Made by a program: the position numbers and the translations under genes
Shown here: in pieces, positions 55,390 to 63,944 of the stretch
Layout: each line of letters opens with the position of its first letter
How positions within the stretch are numbered: position 1 is the stretch's first letter
The notes under the pieces: generated by a model
Database searches by the model: none
Told to the model about the DNA's origin: nothing
The model's input: only the letters and a program-made list of their open reading frames with translations
Assembly (NCBI RefSeq): GCF_003047295.1
Contig: NZ_PZYZ01000003.1
Coordinates: 248,001 to 312,000 of the forward strand
Direction: 5' to 3'
DNA: 64,000 bases
From: Nocardioides sediminis
Lineage (GTDB): Bacteria; Actinomycetota; Actinomycetes; Propionibacteriales; Nocardioidaceae

Positions 55390-56733
55390 TCACAGAACAG
55401 GCAGCATCATGTCCCGCTCGTAGGCCGAGACCTGCGTGCGGTAGTCCTCCCACTCCTTGCGCTTGTTGCGCAGGAAGAAGTCGTAGACGTGCTCGCCCAG
55501 CGTCTCGGCGAGCAGCTCGGAGTCCTCGGCGATGCCGATGGCGTCGTACAGGCTCTTGGGCAGCGGCTGGATGCCCAGCGCCTTGCGCTCGCGCTCGGTG
55601 AGCGACCACACGTCGTCCTCGGCCTCGCGGGGCAGGTCGTAGCCCTCCTCGATGCCCTTCATGCCGGCGGCCAGGATCACCGCGAAGGCGAGGTAGGGGT
55701 TGCTGGCGGCGTCGATGGTGCGCAGCTCGACGCGGGTCGACTGGCCCTTGTTGGGCTTGTACATCGGGACCCGGATCATCGCCGAGCGGTTGTTGTGGCC
55801 CCAGCAGATGTACGACGGAGCCTCGCCGCCGCCCAGCAGCCGCTTGTAGGAGTTGACCCACTGGTTGGTGACGCAGCTGATCTCGTTGGCGTGGCGCAGC
55901 ACCCCGGCGATGAACTGGCGGCCGGTCTTGGAGAGCTGGTACTCCGCGCCGGCCTCGAAGAACGCGTTGCGGTCGCCCTCGAAGAGGCTGACGTGGGTGT
56001 GCATCCCCGAGCCCGGGTGGGTGGTGAAGGGCTTGGGCATGAAGGAGGCCCAGATGCCCTGGCTCAGCGCCACTTCCCGCACGACGGTGCGGAAGGTCAT
56101 GATGTTGTCGGCGGTGCTCAGCGCGTCGGCGTACCGCAGGTCGATCTCCTGCTGGCCGGGGCCGCCCTCGTGGTGGCTGAACTCCACCGAGATGCCCATC
56201 GCCTCGAGCATCGAGATGGCCTCGCGGCGGAAGTCCGAGCCGCGCGACTGCGCGGTGTGGTCGAAGTAGCCACTGCGGTCCACCGGGATCGGGTCGGCGC
56301 CGGCGACCGGGCCGTCCTTGAAGAGGTAGAACTCGATCTCGGGGTGGGTGTAGAAGGTGAAGCCCTTGTCGGCCGCCACCCCGAGGGTGCGCTTGAGGAC
56401 GTGGCGGGGGTCGGCGTACGACGGGCTGCCGTCGGGCATCACGATGTCGCAGAACATCCGCGCCGTCGCCGGGCCCTCGCCGCCGCCACGCCACGGCAGG
56501 ATCTGGAACGTCGACGGGTCGGGCTTGGCCAGCATGTCGGCCTCGTAGACGCGGGCGAACCCCTCGATCGCCGATCCGTCGAAGCCGATGCCCTCGTCGA
56601 ACGCGCCCTCGAGCTCGGCCGGCGCCACCGACACGGACTTGAGGAAGCCCAGCACGTCGGTGAACCACAGCCGCACGAACCGGACGTCACGCTCCTCGAG
56701 AGCGCGGAGTACGAAGTCCTCTTGCTTGCCCAT
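55390..56733 (-). CDS. glnA2: Glutamine synthetase, type I, GlnA2-like
   Basis: A 447-residue GSI. The beta-grasp N-terminus (VRFVRLWFTDVLGFLKSVSVAPAELEGAFDEGIGFDGSAIEGFA) is followed by HPEIEFYLF, HHEGGPGQQEIDLRYADAL, FMPKPFTTHPGSGMHTHVSL and NPYLAFAVILAAGMKGI (ATP/glutamate site). The length, without the 25-residue insertion, fits the GSI-alpha-like GlnA2 of actinobacteria. A Tyr is present in the adenylylation-loop position (EGYDLP), though whether it is modified is unknown. The start at 56733 lacks a strong ribosome binding site. Its operon continues with GATase and glnE; the abg pair is divergent. Confidence 0.94.
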   Translation of the reverse strand: MGKQEDFVLRALEERDVRFVRLWFTDVLGFLKSVSVAPAELEGAFDEGIGFDGSAIEGFARVYEADMLAKPDPSTFQILPWRGGGEGPATARMFCDIVMPDGSPSYADPRHVLKRTLGVAADKGFTFYTHPEIEFYLFKDGPVAGADPIPVDRSGYFDHTAQSRGSDFRREAISMLEAMGISVEFSHHEGGPGQQEIDLRYADALSTADNIMTFRTVVREVALSQGIWASFMPKPFTTHPGSGMHTHVSLFEGDRNAFFEAGAEYQLSKTGRQFIAGVLRHANEISCVTNQWVNSYKRLLGGGEAPSYICWGHNNRSAMIRVPMYKPNKGQSTRVELRTIDAASNPYLAFAVILAAGMKGIEEGYDLPREAEDDVWSLTERERKALGIQPLPKSLYDAIGIAEDSELLAETLGEHVYDFFLRNKRKEWEDYRTQVSAYERDMMLPVL

Positions 56734-56867
56734 GTCGCCAGCCTAGGGGGAACCGGCGGGGCGCCGGGCGCGGAGGTCGCACAGCGGCCCTGCGCGAGCC
56801 GTTGCTGTTACCTTCGCTGGACCAGCCGCCCGACTCGGGCCCGCTCACACGGGAATGGGAGCTGCAC

Positions 56868-58229
56868 ATGAGGAACACCCACGACATCTCGCAGGACCTC
56901 TCGACACCGACGGCACCCGACGGGTTCCTGCTCGGCCACCTCGCGGAGGAGACCCGTCGGCGCGCGCTCACCGAGCGTGCGCCGCTCGCCACGACGACGG
57001 GCGCCGACCCCGACCTGCTGGCCGCGCTCCGCGACGCCGTCGACGAGCTCGGCCCGACGCTGCTGGAGGCCAGCCACGACCTCTCCGCGCACCCGGAGGT
57101 CTCCTTCGAGGAGCACCGGTCGGCGGCCGCGCTGGCGGACGTCGTCGAGGCGCACGACATCGAGGTGGTCCGCGAGGCGCACGGCCTCCCCACCGCCCTC
57201 CGCGCCGAGGTCGGGGACCCGTCCGGGCCCACCATCGCGGTGATGTCGGAGTACGACGCCCTGCCGGGCATCGGCCACGGGTGCGGCCACAACGTGATCG
57301 CCACCGCCGGGCTGGGCGCCTTCCTGGCGCTCGCCGCGGTGCGCGACCGACTGCCCGGCCGCGTGGTGTGGCTCGGCACGCCGGCCGAGGAGGGGGGCGG
57401 CGGCAAGGAGATCATGGCCGCGCACGGCGCCCTCGACGGCGTCGAGGCGGCACTGATGGTGCACCCGTTCACCTACGACATCGCCGACCCGCTGTTCCTC
57501 GGCCGCCGCCAGCTGCGGGCCACGTTCACCGGGGTCACCTCGCACGCCTCGGCCCAGCCGTTCATGGGTCGCAACGCGCTCGACGCCGTCAACCTCATGT
57601 ACACCGGCGTCGGGCTGCACCGCCAGCAGATGCCGGCCACCGACCGCGTGCACGGAGTGGTCACGGCCGGCGGCGACCGGCCCAACGTCATCCCCGAGCA
57701 CGCCGAGATGCTGTTCTACCTGCGCAGCGAGCACCCCGAGAGCCTGGCCGTGCTCAGCGACCGGATCGCCGACATCGCCCGCGGAGCGGCGCTGATGACC
57801 GGGTGCGGTGTCGAGCTGTCGTGGGACGAGTCGCCGCCGTACCTGCCGGTGCGCGGCAACGCCGCCCTGGCGGCGGCCTGGAGCACGCGGTACGGCGAGC
57901 GCGGCCGCCGCGTGCTGTCGCCGGACGTGGTGCCACGGATGTTCGCCGGCTCGACCGACTTCGGCAACGTCTCCTACCGCGTCCCCGGGGTGCACGCGAT
58001 GGTCAAGATCACCGACGAGGACCTGTCGCTCCACACCCGGGAGTTCGCCGACGCGGCCGTCGGTGAGGAGGCCGACCGGGTCGTGCTGGACTCCGCGTGG
58101 GCGATGGCGGCGGTGAGCGCCGACTGGCTCAGCGACCCGGCCCTGCGGCAGGCCGCCGTCGACGACTTCGAGGCCGCCGGCGGCGCCGTCGACGTGCCTT
58201 CCTACTTCGGTCAGGAGACGGCCCGGTGA
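56868..58229 (+). CDS. M20-family amidohydrolase, AbgB-like
   Basis: A 453-residue M20D peptidase. Metal-site motifs are SEYDALPGIGHGCGHNVI and TPAEEGGGGKEIM. The dimerisation domain has TGVTSHASAQPFMGRNALDAV. A final conserved Asn/His region is STDFGNVSYRVPGVHAMVKI. It matches the p-aminobenzoyl-glutamate hydrolase subunit B group. ATG 56868 follows GGGAATGGGAG. Its stop overlaps the AbgT-type transporter start (GTGA), so import and hydrolysis are coupled, and the products would be aminobenzoate and glutamate. AbgA is absent, so the enzyme would act alone. Confidence 0.9.
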   Translation: MRNTHDISQDLSTPTAPDGFLLGHLAEETRRRALTERAPLATTTGADPDLLAALRDAVDELGPTLLEASHDLSAHPEVSFEEHRSAAALADVVEAHDIEVVREAHGLPTALRAEVGDPSGPTIAVMSEYDALPGIGHGCGHNVIATAGLGAFLALAAVRDRLPGRVVWLGTPAEEGGGGKEIMAAHGALDGVEAALMVHPFTYDIADPLFLGRRQLRATFTGVTSHASAQPFMGRNALDAVNLMYTGVGLHRQQMPATDRVHGVVTAGGDRPNVIPEHAEMLFYLRSEHPESLAVLSDRIADIARGAALMTGCGVELSWDESPPYLPVRGNAALAAAWSTRYGERGRRVLSPDVVPRMFAGSTDFGNVSYRVPGVHAMVKITDEDLSLHTREFADAAVGEEADRVVLDSAWAMAAVSADWLSDPALRQAAVDDFEAAGGAVDVPSYFGQETAR

Positions 58230-59836
58230 CCACGACGACGACCACCCGCACCGACCGCGCGCTCGCCACCGTCGAGCGGCTCGGCAACCGGCTGCCCGAC
58301 CCGTTCCTGCTCTTCCTCGGCCTGTTCCTGCTCGTCGGCGGGATCTCCACCGCGCTCGAGCTCGCCGGCACCTCGGTGACCATCCCGGGCTCGGACGAGG
58401 AGACCGCGGTGCGGGGGCTCTTCACCGGCGAGGGGCTGAGCTGGCTGACGGTCAACCTGGGCGCCAACTTCATCGGCTTCCCGCCGCTGGTGACCGTGGT
58501 GACGATCCTGCTCGCCGTCACGGTGGCCGAGCGCACGGGCATGCTGGCGGCCGGCATCCGGGCGAGCCTGGGGGCCGCGCCGCGCTGGCTGCTGCCCTAC
58601 GCCGTCGGCTTCGTCGGGGTGAGCGCCTCGGTGATGGCCGACGCCGCCTTCATCGTCGTGCCGCCGCTGGCGGCGATGGTCTTCAAGGCCGCGGGCCGGC
58701 ACCCGCTGGCCGGGCTGGTCGGCGGGTTCGCCGCGGTCGGGGCCGGCTACTCGACCTCGCCGCTGGTGACCAGCCTCGACGCACTCTTCGCCGGCATCAC
58801 CAACGCCGTGACCGCGGGCCTGCCCGAGGCCGGCGCCACGGTCACGCCGGTGTCCAACCTCTGGTTCAACATCGCGTCGTCGGTCGTGCTCGCGCTCGTC
58901 GCCGGCCTGGTGATCGACAAGCTCGTGGAACCGCGGCTGGTCCGCGAGGAGGCGCCCACCGACATCGCGGAGGCCGACTCGGACGCCACCCTCGAGGGCG
59001 GCCCCGGCACGGACGACGAGGACGTCGCACCGGCCCTCCGCGCCGCCCCCACCGACCTCTCCCCCCAGCTCGAGCCCGCGGAGCGGCGCGCGCTGCGGGT
59101 GGCGGTGCTCGTCACCCTCGCGCTCGCCGCCCTCGTCCTGGTCGCGGTACTGCCCGGAGGGTCACCGTGGCGCAACGAGGACGGCGGGTTCCTGCCCGAG
59201 TCGCCGCTCCTGGACTCCACGGTCTTCATCGTGTTCGTCCTCTTCCTCGTGCCTGCCCTCGTCTACGGCTTCGTCAGCGGCTCGCTGCGCCACGCCTCGG
59301 ACGTCCCGAAGGTGATGGGGCTGGGCATCAAGGACATGTCCGCCTTCATCGTCCTGGCCTTCATGCTCGGCCAGTTCATCGCGCTCTTCAACTGGACCAA
59401 CGTCGGTTCCGCGCTCGCCGTGTCCGGGGCCGAGGGGCTGGAGTCGATCGGCCTGACGGGCTATGCCGCGATCATCGGGTTCATCCTGCTCGCCTCGGTG
59501 CTCAACCTGTTCATCGTGAGCGGGTCGTCGATGTGGACCCTCATGGGCGCGGTGTTCGTGCCGCTGTTCGCCCTGCTCGGCTACGAGCCGGGCTTCGTCC
59601 AGGCAGCGTTCCGGGTCGGTGACTCCGCCACCCAGGTCATCACCCCGATGAACCCCTACATCTGGATCTTCCTGGTGATGCTGAAGCGCTACGAGCCGGA
59701 GGCCGGGCTCGGCACCGTCATCTCGCGGATGCTGCCCTTCGTGGTCCCCTTCTGGCTGGCATGGGTCGCGGTGCTGACCGTCTTCTACCTCACCGGCGCC
59801 GACGTGGGTCCCGGCGTGGGGATCCGCATCGAGTGA
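58226..59836 (+). CDS. abgT: AbgT-family p-aminobenzoyl-glutamate transporter
   Basis: A 536-residue transporter with about eleven TM helices. It has the AbgT motifs ADAAFIVVPPLAAMVF, GGFAAVGAGYSTSPLVTSLDALFAG (hairpin), VSNLWFNIASS and LNLFIVSGSSMWTLMGAVFVPLF. The family imports p-aminobenzoyl-glutamate; some members export sulfonamides. GTG 58226 overlaps the amidohydrolase stop and follows AGGAGACGG. A charged cytoplasmic loop of about 70 residues (EADSDATLEGGPGTDDEDV) is longer than I expect. Confidence 0.93.
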   Translation: MTTTTTTRTDRALATVERLGNRLPDPFLLFLGLFLLVGGISTALELAGTSVTIPGSDEETAVRGLFTGEGLSWLTVNLGANFIGFPPLVTVVTILLAVTVAERTGMLAAGIRASLGAAPRWLLPYAVGFVGVSASVMADAAFIVVPPLAAMVFKAAGRHPLAGLVGGFAAVGAGYSTSPLVTSLDALFAGITNAVTAGLPEAGATVTPVSNLWFNIASSVVLALVAGLVIDKLVEPRLVREEAPTDIAEADSDATLEGGPGTDDEDVAPALRAAPTDLSPQLEPAERRALRVAVLVTLALAALVLVAVLPGGSPWRNEDGGFLPESPLLDSTVFIVFVLFLVPALVYGFVSGSLRHASDVPKVMGLGIKDMSAFIVLAFMLGQFIALFNWTNVGSALAVSGAEGLESIGLTGYAAIIGFILLASVLNLFIVSGSSMWTLMGAVFVPLFALLGYEPGFVQAAFRVGDSATQVITPMNPYIWIFLVMLKRYEPEAGLGTVISRMLPFVVPFWLAWVAVLTVFYLTGADVGPGVGIRIE

Positions 59837-59840
59837 CGTC

Positions 59841-59866
59841 GCTGGTCGAGCAGCGAGCGGGTCGAG
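59841..59866. repeat. Degenerate REP-like repeat between convergent genes
   Basis: GCTGGTCGAGCAGCGAGCG followed by GGTCGAG resembles the short palindromic repeats I recall after many Nocardioides genes. It fills the 33-bp gap between the abgT stop and the secreted-protein stop. Confidence 0.4.
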
Positions 59867-59869
59867 CGG

Positions 59870-60475
59870 CTACCGGCAGATGTTCACGTCCTGCGACCCG
59901 AGCACCCCGTCCCAGACCTCGCGCATGGGCCGCAGCCACGACTGGGTGGTCGGGACGAAGGCGATGCTGCCCGGCACCCGCTCGTGGACGCCGTCGACCT
60001 CGACCTCGGCGACGACCACCGGGATCGTCAGGCGACGTCGCCGCGTGCCCTCCCAGCAGGCCGAGGCGCGCTCCTCGGTGACGGCCTCCTCGAGGGTCAC
60101 CGGGTCGCCGACGGACTTCCCGGCGTAGCGCCAGGCCACGGTCGTGAGGTAGCCGGTGTGGCCCTCCCACGGGGCGACGACGGTGACCGAGAGCCCGTGC
60201 GTACGGCGCGTCAGCGGCCGGAAGGTCACCCGCCCGTCCTCGACCCGACGCTCCCGGGACGTCCAGATCCGCGGCTCGTCGGCGTCCAGGGTGCTGACGC
60301 CCTGGGTGAGCCGGAACCGGCAGCCCTCGCAGTCGGCGACCTCGAAGGTCAGGACGGTGCGCTTGCCGGCGGCCCGGTCCGGGTCGGCGGTGGGCGCGGC
60401 CTGCGTCGTGCCTGCGGCGCCGAGCGTCGCGGCGAGGGTGAGGGCGAGCGTGGCGGCTGCGCGTCGTACGTGCAT
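59870..60475 (-). CDS. Secreted protein with paired cysteines, unknown function
   Basis: A 201-residue protein with a signal peptide (RRAAATLALTLAATLGAAGTTQA, cut before APTADP). The mature part is beta-rich and starts TVLTFEVADCEGCRFRLTQGV, with a CxxC; further Cys occur in ASACWEG and the terminal VNICR. No domain is recognised. ATG 60475 follows GGGAGGACCC. The neighbouring membrane gene lies 63 bp upstream on the same strand, and both lie beside a divergent two-component system that could control them. Confidence 0.75.
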   Translation of the reverse strand: MHVRRAAATLALTLAATLGAAGTTQAAPTADPDRAAGKRTVLTFEVADCEGCRFRLTQGVSTLDADEPRIWTSRERRVEDGRVTFRPLTRRTHGLSVTVVAPWEGHTGYLTTVAWRYAGKSVGDPVTLEEAVTEERASACWEGTRRRRLTIPVVVAEVEVDGVHERVPGSIAFVPTTQSWLRPMREVWDGVLGSQDVNICR

Positions 60476-60537
60476 GGGTCCTCCCGGGTGGCGTGTCTGG
60501 TGCTCCGAGGACGCCTCCCGGCGGGCGGACGGTTGCA

Positions 60538-60990
60538 TCAGTCGGGGAGCGTGTTGCGCTCGACCTCACCCACGGTGGGTTCGCCGAGGTTGCAGAAGAC
60601 CTCCACCTCGATGGACCGGTCGCGCTTGGCGAAGACCGCGTCCACGTCGTCGTCGGGCCCGGTCTCGTAGCTCACGGTCCGCCACCCGGCGTCCTCGTCG
60701 GGCCGCACGGCGAGGCCGAGGGCGTACTCGCCCCGGCAGGCGACGTCCATCTCGCCGAACTCCTCGCGGATGGTCCGCTCCACGAGGGGCTGGTCCGGGT
60801 CGGGGGTGGCCCGCCCCTCCAGGAGGTCGCTGCGGACCGCCTCGTTGCCGAGCGGCCCCCGGTCGCTCAGCGTGGCACCCACGCGGGTGACGGCGACGAC
60901 GCCGACCGTCACCGCGACCGCCGCGACGGCGAACCACACGACGACCAGCCCCACCGGTCGCGCCCACGCGCCTCGACTGCCCACGGACAC
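60538..60990 (-). CDS. Single-pass membrane protein, unknown function
   Basis: About 150 residues. One N-terminal TM helix (VGLVVVWFAVAAVAVTVGVVAV) is followed by an extracytoplasmic acidic domain with two Cys (DVACRGEYALGL, VEVFCNLGEP) probably in a disulphide. No family assigned. The GTG at 60990 or 60984 lacks a clear ribosome binding site. It is divergent from the response regulator gene with a 41-bp gap, so shared regulation is likely, and it may act as an accessory sensor. Confidence 0.65.
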   Translation of the reverse strand: MSVGSRGAWARPVGLVVVWFAVAAVAVTVGVVAVTRVGATLSDRGPLGNEAVRSDLLEGRATPDPDQPLVERTIREEFGEMDVACRGEYALGLAVRPDEDAGWRTVSYETGPDDDVDAVFAKRDRSIEVEVFCNLGEPTVGEVERNTLPD

Positions 60991-61031
60991 AGTGTGGCGG
61001 ACGGCGGGGAGCCGGCCGCTAGGTTCGGGGC

Positions 61032-61718
61032 GTGGCCCAGGTGCTCATCATCGAGGACGACCCCCGCATCCGCCCCCTGCTCATGCGGTCGCTGGGCGAG
61101 CTGGGGTACGCCGTCTCGTCCGCCTCGAGCGGCATGGCCGGGCTCACGATGGCCGTCGACACCCGGCCCGACCTGGTGATCCTCGACCTCGGGCTGCCGG
61201 ACGTGGACGGCACCCAGGTGCTCTCGATGCTCCGCGCGGTCAGCGACGTGCCGGTCATCGTCGCCAGCGCCCGGGACGACGACCCGTCGCTCATCGGCTG
61301 CCTGGACGCCGGCGCCGACGACTACGTCGTCAAGCCCTACACGACGGCCCAGCTGGAGGCTCGGATCCGCGCGGTGATGCGGCGCACGTCGTCCGGCGCC
61401 GGGCGGCCCCGCGCCGTGGTCGTCGGTGGGCTGACCCTCGACGTGCTGGCGCGGACGGCCACCCTCGACGGACGGCTGCTCGACCTGAGCCCGCGGGAGT
61501 TCGACCTGCTGGCCCGGCTCGCCGACAGCGCCGGCGACGTCGTGAGCAAGAAGGAGCTGCTCGTCGACGTGTGGCACCAGGCGTGGGGCGGGTCGGACAA
61601 GACGGTCGACGTGCACCTGTCGTGGCTGCGCCGCAAGCTCGGCGAGTCGGCCGCGGAGCCGCGCTACCTGCACACCGTGCGCGGGGTCGGCGTACGCCTG
61701 TCGGCTCCCGAGGCGTGA
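61032..61718 (+). CDS. OmpR-family response regulator
   Basis: A 228-residue regulator. The receiver domain has LIIEDDPRIRPLL (acidic pocket), LVILDLGLPDVDG (phospho-Asp), VIVASARDDD (Thr/Ser switch replaced by Ser) and DDYVVKPYTTAQL (Lys). The winged-helix domain includes LDLSPREFDLLARLADSAGDVVSKKELLVDVW and SDKTVDVHLSWLRRKLGE. GTG 61032 follows a G-rich stretch. The cognate kinase gene begins 1 bp after its stop. Confidence 0.93.
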   Translation: MAQVLIIEDDPRIRPLLMRSLGELGYAVSSASSGMAGLTMAVDTRPDLVILDLGLPDVDGTQVLSMLRAVSDVPVIVASARDDDPSLIGCLDAGADDYVVKPYTTAQLEARIRAVMRRTSSGAGRPRAVVVGGLTLDVLARTATLDGRLLDLSPREFDLLARLADSAGDVVSKKELLVDVWHQAWGGSDKTVDVHLSWLRRKLGESAAEPRYLHTVRGVGVRLSAPEA

Positions 61719-61719
61719 C

Positions 61720-63033
61720 GTGCGGCGCAGCCTGATCCTGACCGTGGCCTCGGCCGTCGCGATGGTGCTGCTGGCGATGCTGGTGCCGATGGCGATCCTG
61801 CTGCGCGACTACGCGCTGGAGGACCGGCTGGCCAGTGCCGCGCTGGAGGTTCAGGCGACCGAGTCGGTGGTGTCGGGTGCCGGCGACGACGACGGGGACG
61901 TGGCGGTCTACCTGGCCCGCATCAACGCCGCGTCCGACACCGTCACGACCGTGCTCTACCCGGGCGACCGCACCGACATCGGCCCGCAGCCGGGAGAGGA
62001 TGCGCGGGTCCGGCAGGCCCGCGAGACCGGGCAGGCGCGGGTCGACGACGTGGACGGCGGCGCCCAGATCCTGGTGCCAGTCTCCCTGGGCGGTTCGTCG
62101 GGCAGCGCCGCCAGCACCCCGGTCATCCGGGTGTTCGTGCCCGAACCCGGGCTGACGTCCGGCCCGACGACGCTGGCCTACCTCGTCCTCGCCGGGCTGG
62201 GCCTGGTGCTGCTGCTGGGCGCACTGCTGATCGCCGACCGGGTGGGGCGGTCCTTCGTCCAGCCGATCGGCCGGCTCGCCACCTACGCGCAGGCCCTGGG
62301 CGACCGGCGTACCCCTCCCCCGGAGCCGTCGGGACCGCGCGAGGTCCGCGACCTCGGCGAGGTCCTCCAGCGCCTCGTCGGGCGCATCGAGCTGCTGCTG
62401 GACCGGGAGCGCGAGGCCGTCTCCGACCTCTCCCACCGGCTCCGTACGCCGATCACGGCGCTGCGGCTGCGCATCGACGCGCTGCCGGCCGGCGACGACC
62501 GGGCCCGGCTCTCCGACGACCTCGACCGGCTCCAGGTGATGGTCGACCACGTCGTCGACGAGGCCCGGCGCTCCGAGCGGGAGGGGCTGGTGGCCGGCAC
62601 CCCGGCCGTCGCCGTGCTGGCCGACCGGGCGGCGTTCTGGGCGCCGCTGGCCGAGGACCAGGGTCGCGCCTTCACCGTGACGGCACCGCCGGGGGCGGAG
62701 GTCGTCGTGCACGCGAGCCGCCCGGACCTGGAGGCGCTGGTGGACGTGTTGCTCGACAACGTGTTCACGCACACGCCCGAGGGGACCGCTGTCTCCGTGA
62801 CGGTGGCCCCCCGCGAGGACGGCGGCGGGCTCGTGCTCACCGTGGACGACGCCGGGCCCGGCTTCCCGGCCGGGGTCGACGTGGTGCGTCGGGGGCAGAG
62901 CGGCGCCGACTCGACGGGGCTGGGGCTCGCGATCGCGGACCGGACCGCCACCGAGTCCGGTGGCGGCCTGGTCGTCGGCACGTCGCCCGCCGGCGGCGGG
63001 CGGGTGGTCGTGGAGCTGGGACCACCCGCCTGA
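61720..63033 (+). CDS. Sensor histidine kinase, partner of the OmpR regulator
   Basis: A 437-residue membrane kinase. TM1 is LILTVASAVAMVLLAMLVPMAILL. An extracytoplasmic sensor of about 120 residues follows, then TM2 (TLAYLVLAGLGLVLLLGALLIA), a HAMP-like segment, a HisKA domain with phospho-acceptor motif SDLSHRLRTPITALRL, and a HATPase with LLDNVFTHTPEG (N box) and DDAGPGFP, GADSTGLGLAI (G boxes). Signal unknown. The secreted and membrane genes on both sides are candidate targets. Confidence 0.93.
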   Translation: MRRSLILTVASAVAMVLLAMLVPMAILLRDYALEDRLASAALEVQATESVVSGAGDDDGDVAVYLARINAASDTVTTVLYPGDRTDIGPQPGEDARVRQARETGQARVDDVDGGAQILVPVSLGGSSGSAASTPVIRVFVPEPGLTSGPTTLAYLVLAGLGLVLLLGALLIADRVGRSFVQPIGRLATYAQALGDRRTPPPEPSGPREVRDLGEVLQRLVGRIELLLDREREAVSDLSHRLRTPITALRLRIDALPAGDDRARLSDDLDRLQVMVDHVVDEARRSEREGLVAGTPAVAVLADRAAFWAPLAEDQGRAFTVTAPPGAEVVVHASRPDLEALVDVLLDNVFTHTPEGTAVSVTVAPREDGGGLVLTVDDAGPGFPAGVDVVRRGQSGADSTGLGLAIADRTATESGGGLVVGTSPAGGGRVVVELGPPA

Positions 63034-63043
63034 GTGCTGCTGG

Positions 63044-63445
63044 TCAGCGGACCGTGATGCTGGCGCCGCAGCTCGTGGTGCCGCCGACCTGGGTGGCGCG
63101 GACGGAGAAGCGGTCCTTGCCGGCGCTGTTGCGGCGGAACGCGTCGACGTCGACGTCGCCCTCGTCGTCGGCGGTGCGGGTGACCTCCAGGACGCGGTTG
63201 CCGTCGTGGCGCAGCACGAAGGTCCAGCGCGAGTAGGGCGCCACGCCCTCCAGCCCGGCGTCGACCTCGAAGCCCCGCTGGCCCGCGCGCCGCTCCCGGT
63301 CGACGCTCAGCTCGTAGCGGCCGGCGCCGCAGGCGCCGTTGCGGTCGACGTCGGCGTGGGCGGGCGCGACGACGGCCAGGGTCAGGGGCGCGGCGACGAG
63401 GGTCGCGGCGGCGGTCAGGACGGTGATGCGGGTGGTGGTGCTCAT
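63044..63445 (-). CDS. Small secreted protein, paralogue of the next gene
   Basis: A 133-residue protein. The signal peptide (ITVLTAAATLVAAPLTLAVVAPAHA) is cut before DVDRNG. The mature domain of about 100 residues has one Cys near each end (ACGAGRYELSVDRE ... TTSCGASITVR), likely a disulphide closing a beta-sandwich. The stretch VTRTADDEGDVDVDAFRRN is mirrored in the protein encoded at 63480-63860. No known family. It is convergent with the kinase gene (10 bp). Confidence 0.75.
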   Translation of the reverse strand: MSTTTRITVLTAAATLVAAPLTLAVVAPAHADVDRNGACGAGRYELSVDRERRAGQRGFEVDAGLEGVAPYSRWTFVLRHDGNRVLEVTRTADDEGDVDVDAFRRNSAGKDRFSVRATQVGGTTSCGASITVR

Positions 63446-63479
63446 GGGATCTCCTTGACGGCGTTGGTGGGGACCGCGG

Positions 63480-63860
63480 TCAGCCGGCGGTGATGGTGGC
63501 GGTGCAGGTCCTGTCGTCCTGCGTGGCGGAGGCGGTGATGTCGCCCGTCGCGTCCTGCGCGACGTAGGCGTCGACGTCGATCTCGGCGTCCTCGTCGGTG
63601 GTGCGGGTGCCCTCGACGAGCACCTCGTCGCCCTGCTCGATACGGACCTCCCAGGTCTCCCCGGGCGCGCTCGCCTGCACCTCGAACGACACCTCCGTGG
63701 TGTCGTCCTCGCGCTCGCGCTCGAGGGTGTACGACGCCCCGTCGCACGACCCGGCCCGGCGGACCTCGTCGTCGCCGGTCTGCCACCAGACGAGGCCGCC
63801 GACGCCGGCGACGACGACGAGGGCCACGACGGTCGCGATGATGATCCTGGTGCGGTTCAC
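63480..63860 (-). CDS. Small membrane-anchored/secreted protein, paralogue of 63044-63445
   Basis: A 126-residue protein with an N-terminal hydrophobic helix (IIIATVVALVVVAGVGGLVWW) lacking an obvious cleavage site, so it is probably anchored. The outside domain has the same layout as its neighbour: SCDGASYTLERERE ... WEVRIEQGDEVLVEGTRTTDEDAEIDVDAYVAQD ... RTCTATITAG, with a Cys near each end. The two genes lie 34 bp apart on the same strand and look like a tandem duplication in which one copy is released and one tethered. Function unknown. Confidence 0.75.
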   Translation of the reverse strand: MNRTRIIIATVVALVVVAGVGGLVWWQTGDDEVRRAGSCDGASYTLEREREDDTTEVSFEVQASAPGETWEVRIEQGDEVLVEGTRTTDEDAEIDVDAYVAQDATGDITASATQDDRTCTATITAG

Positions 63861-63944
63861 TGCGGTTCTCCTTCGGTCGGGGTGACACGGAGGAGACTCG
63901 TCGAGGAGTCGCTAAGCGCGAACCATGCGACTGCTAAGGCGGGG

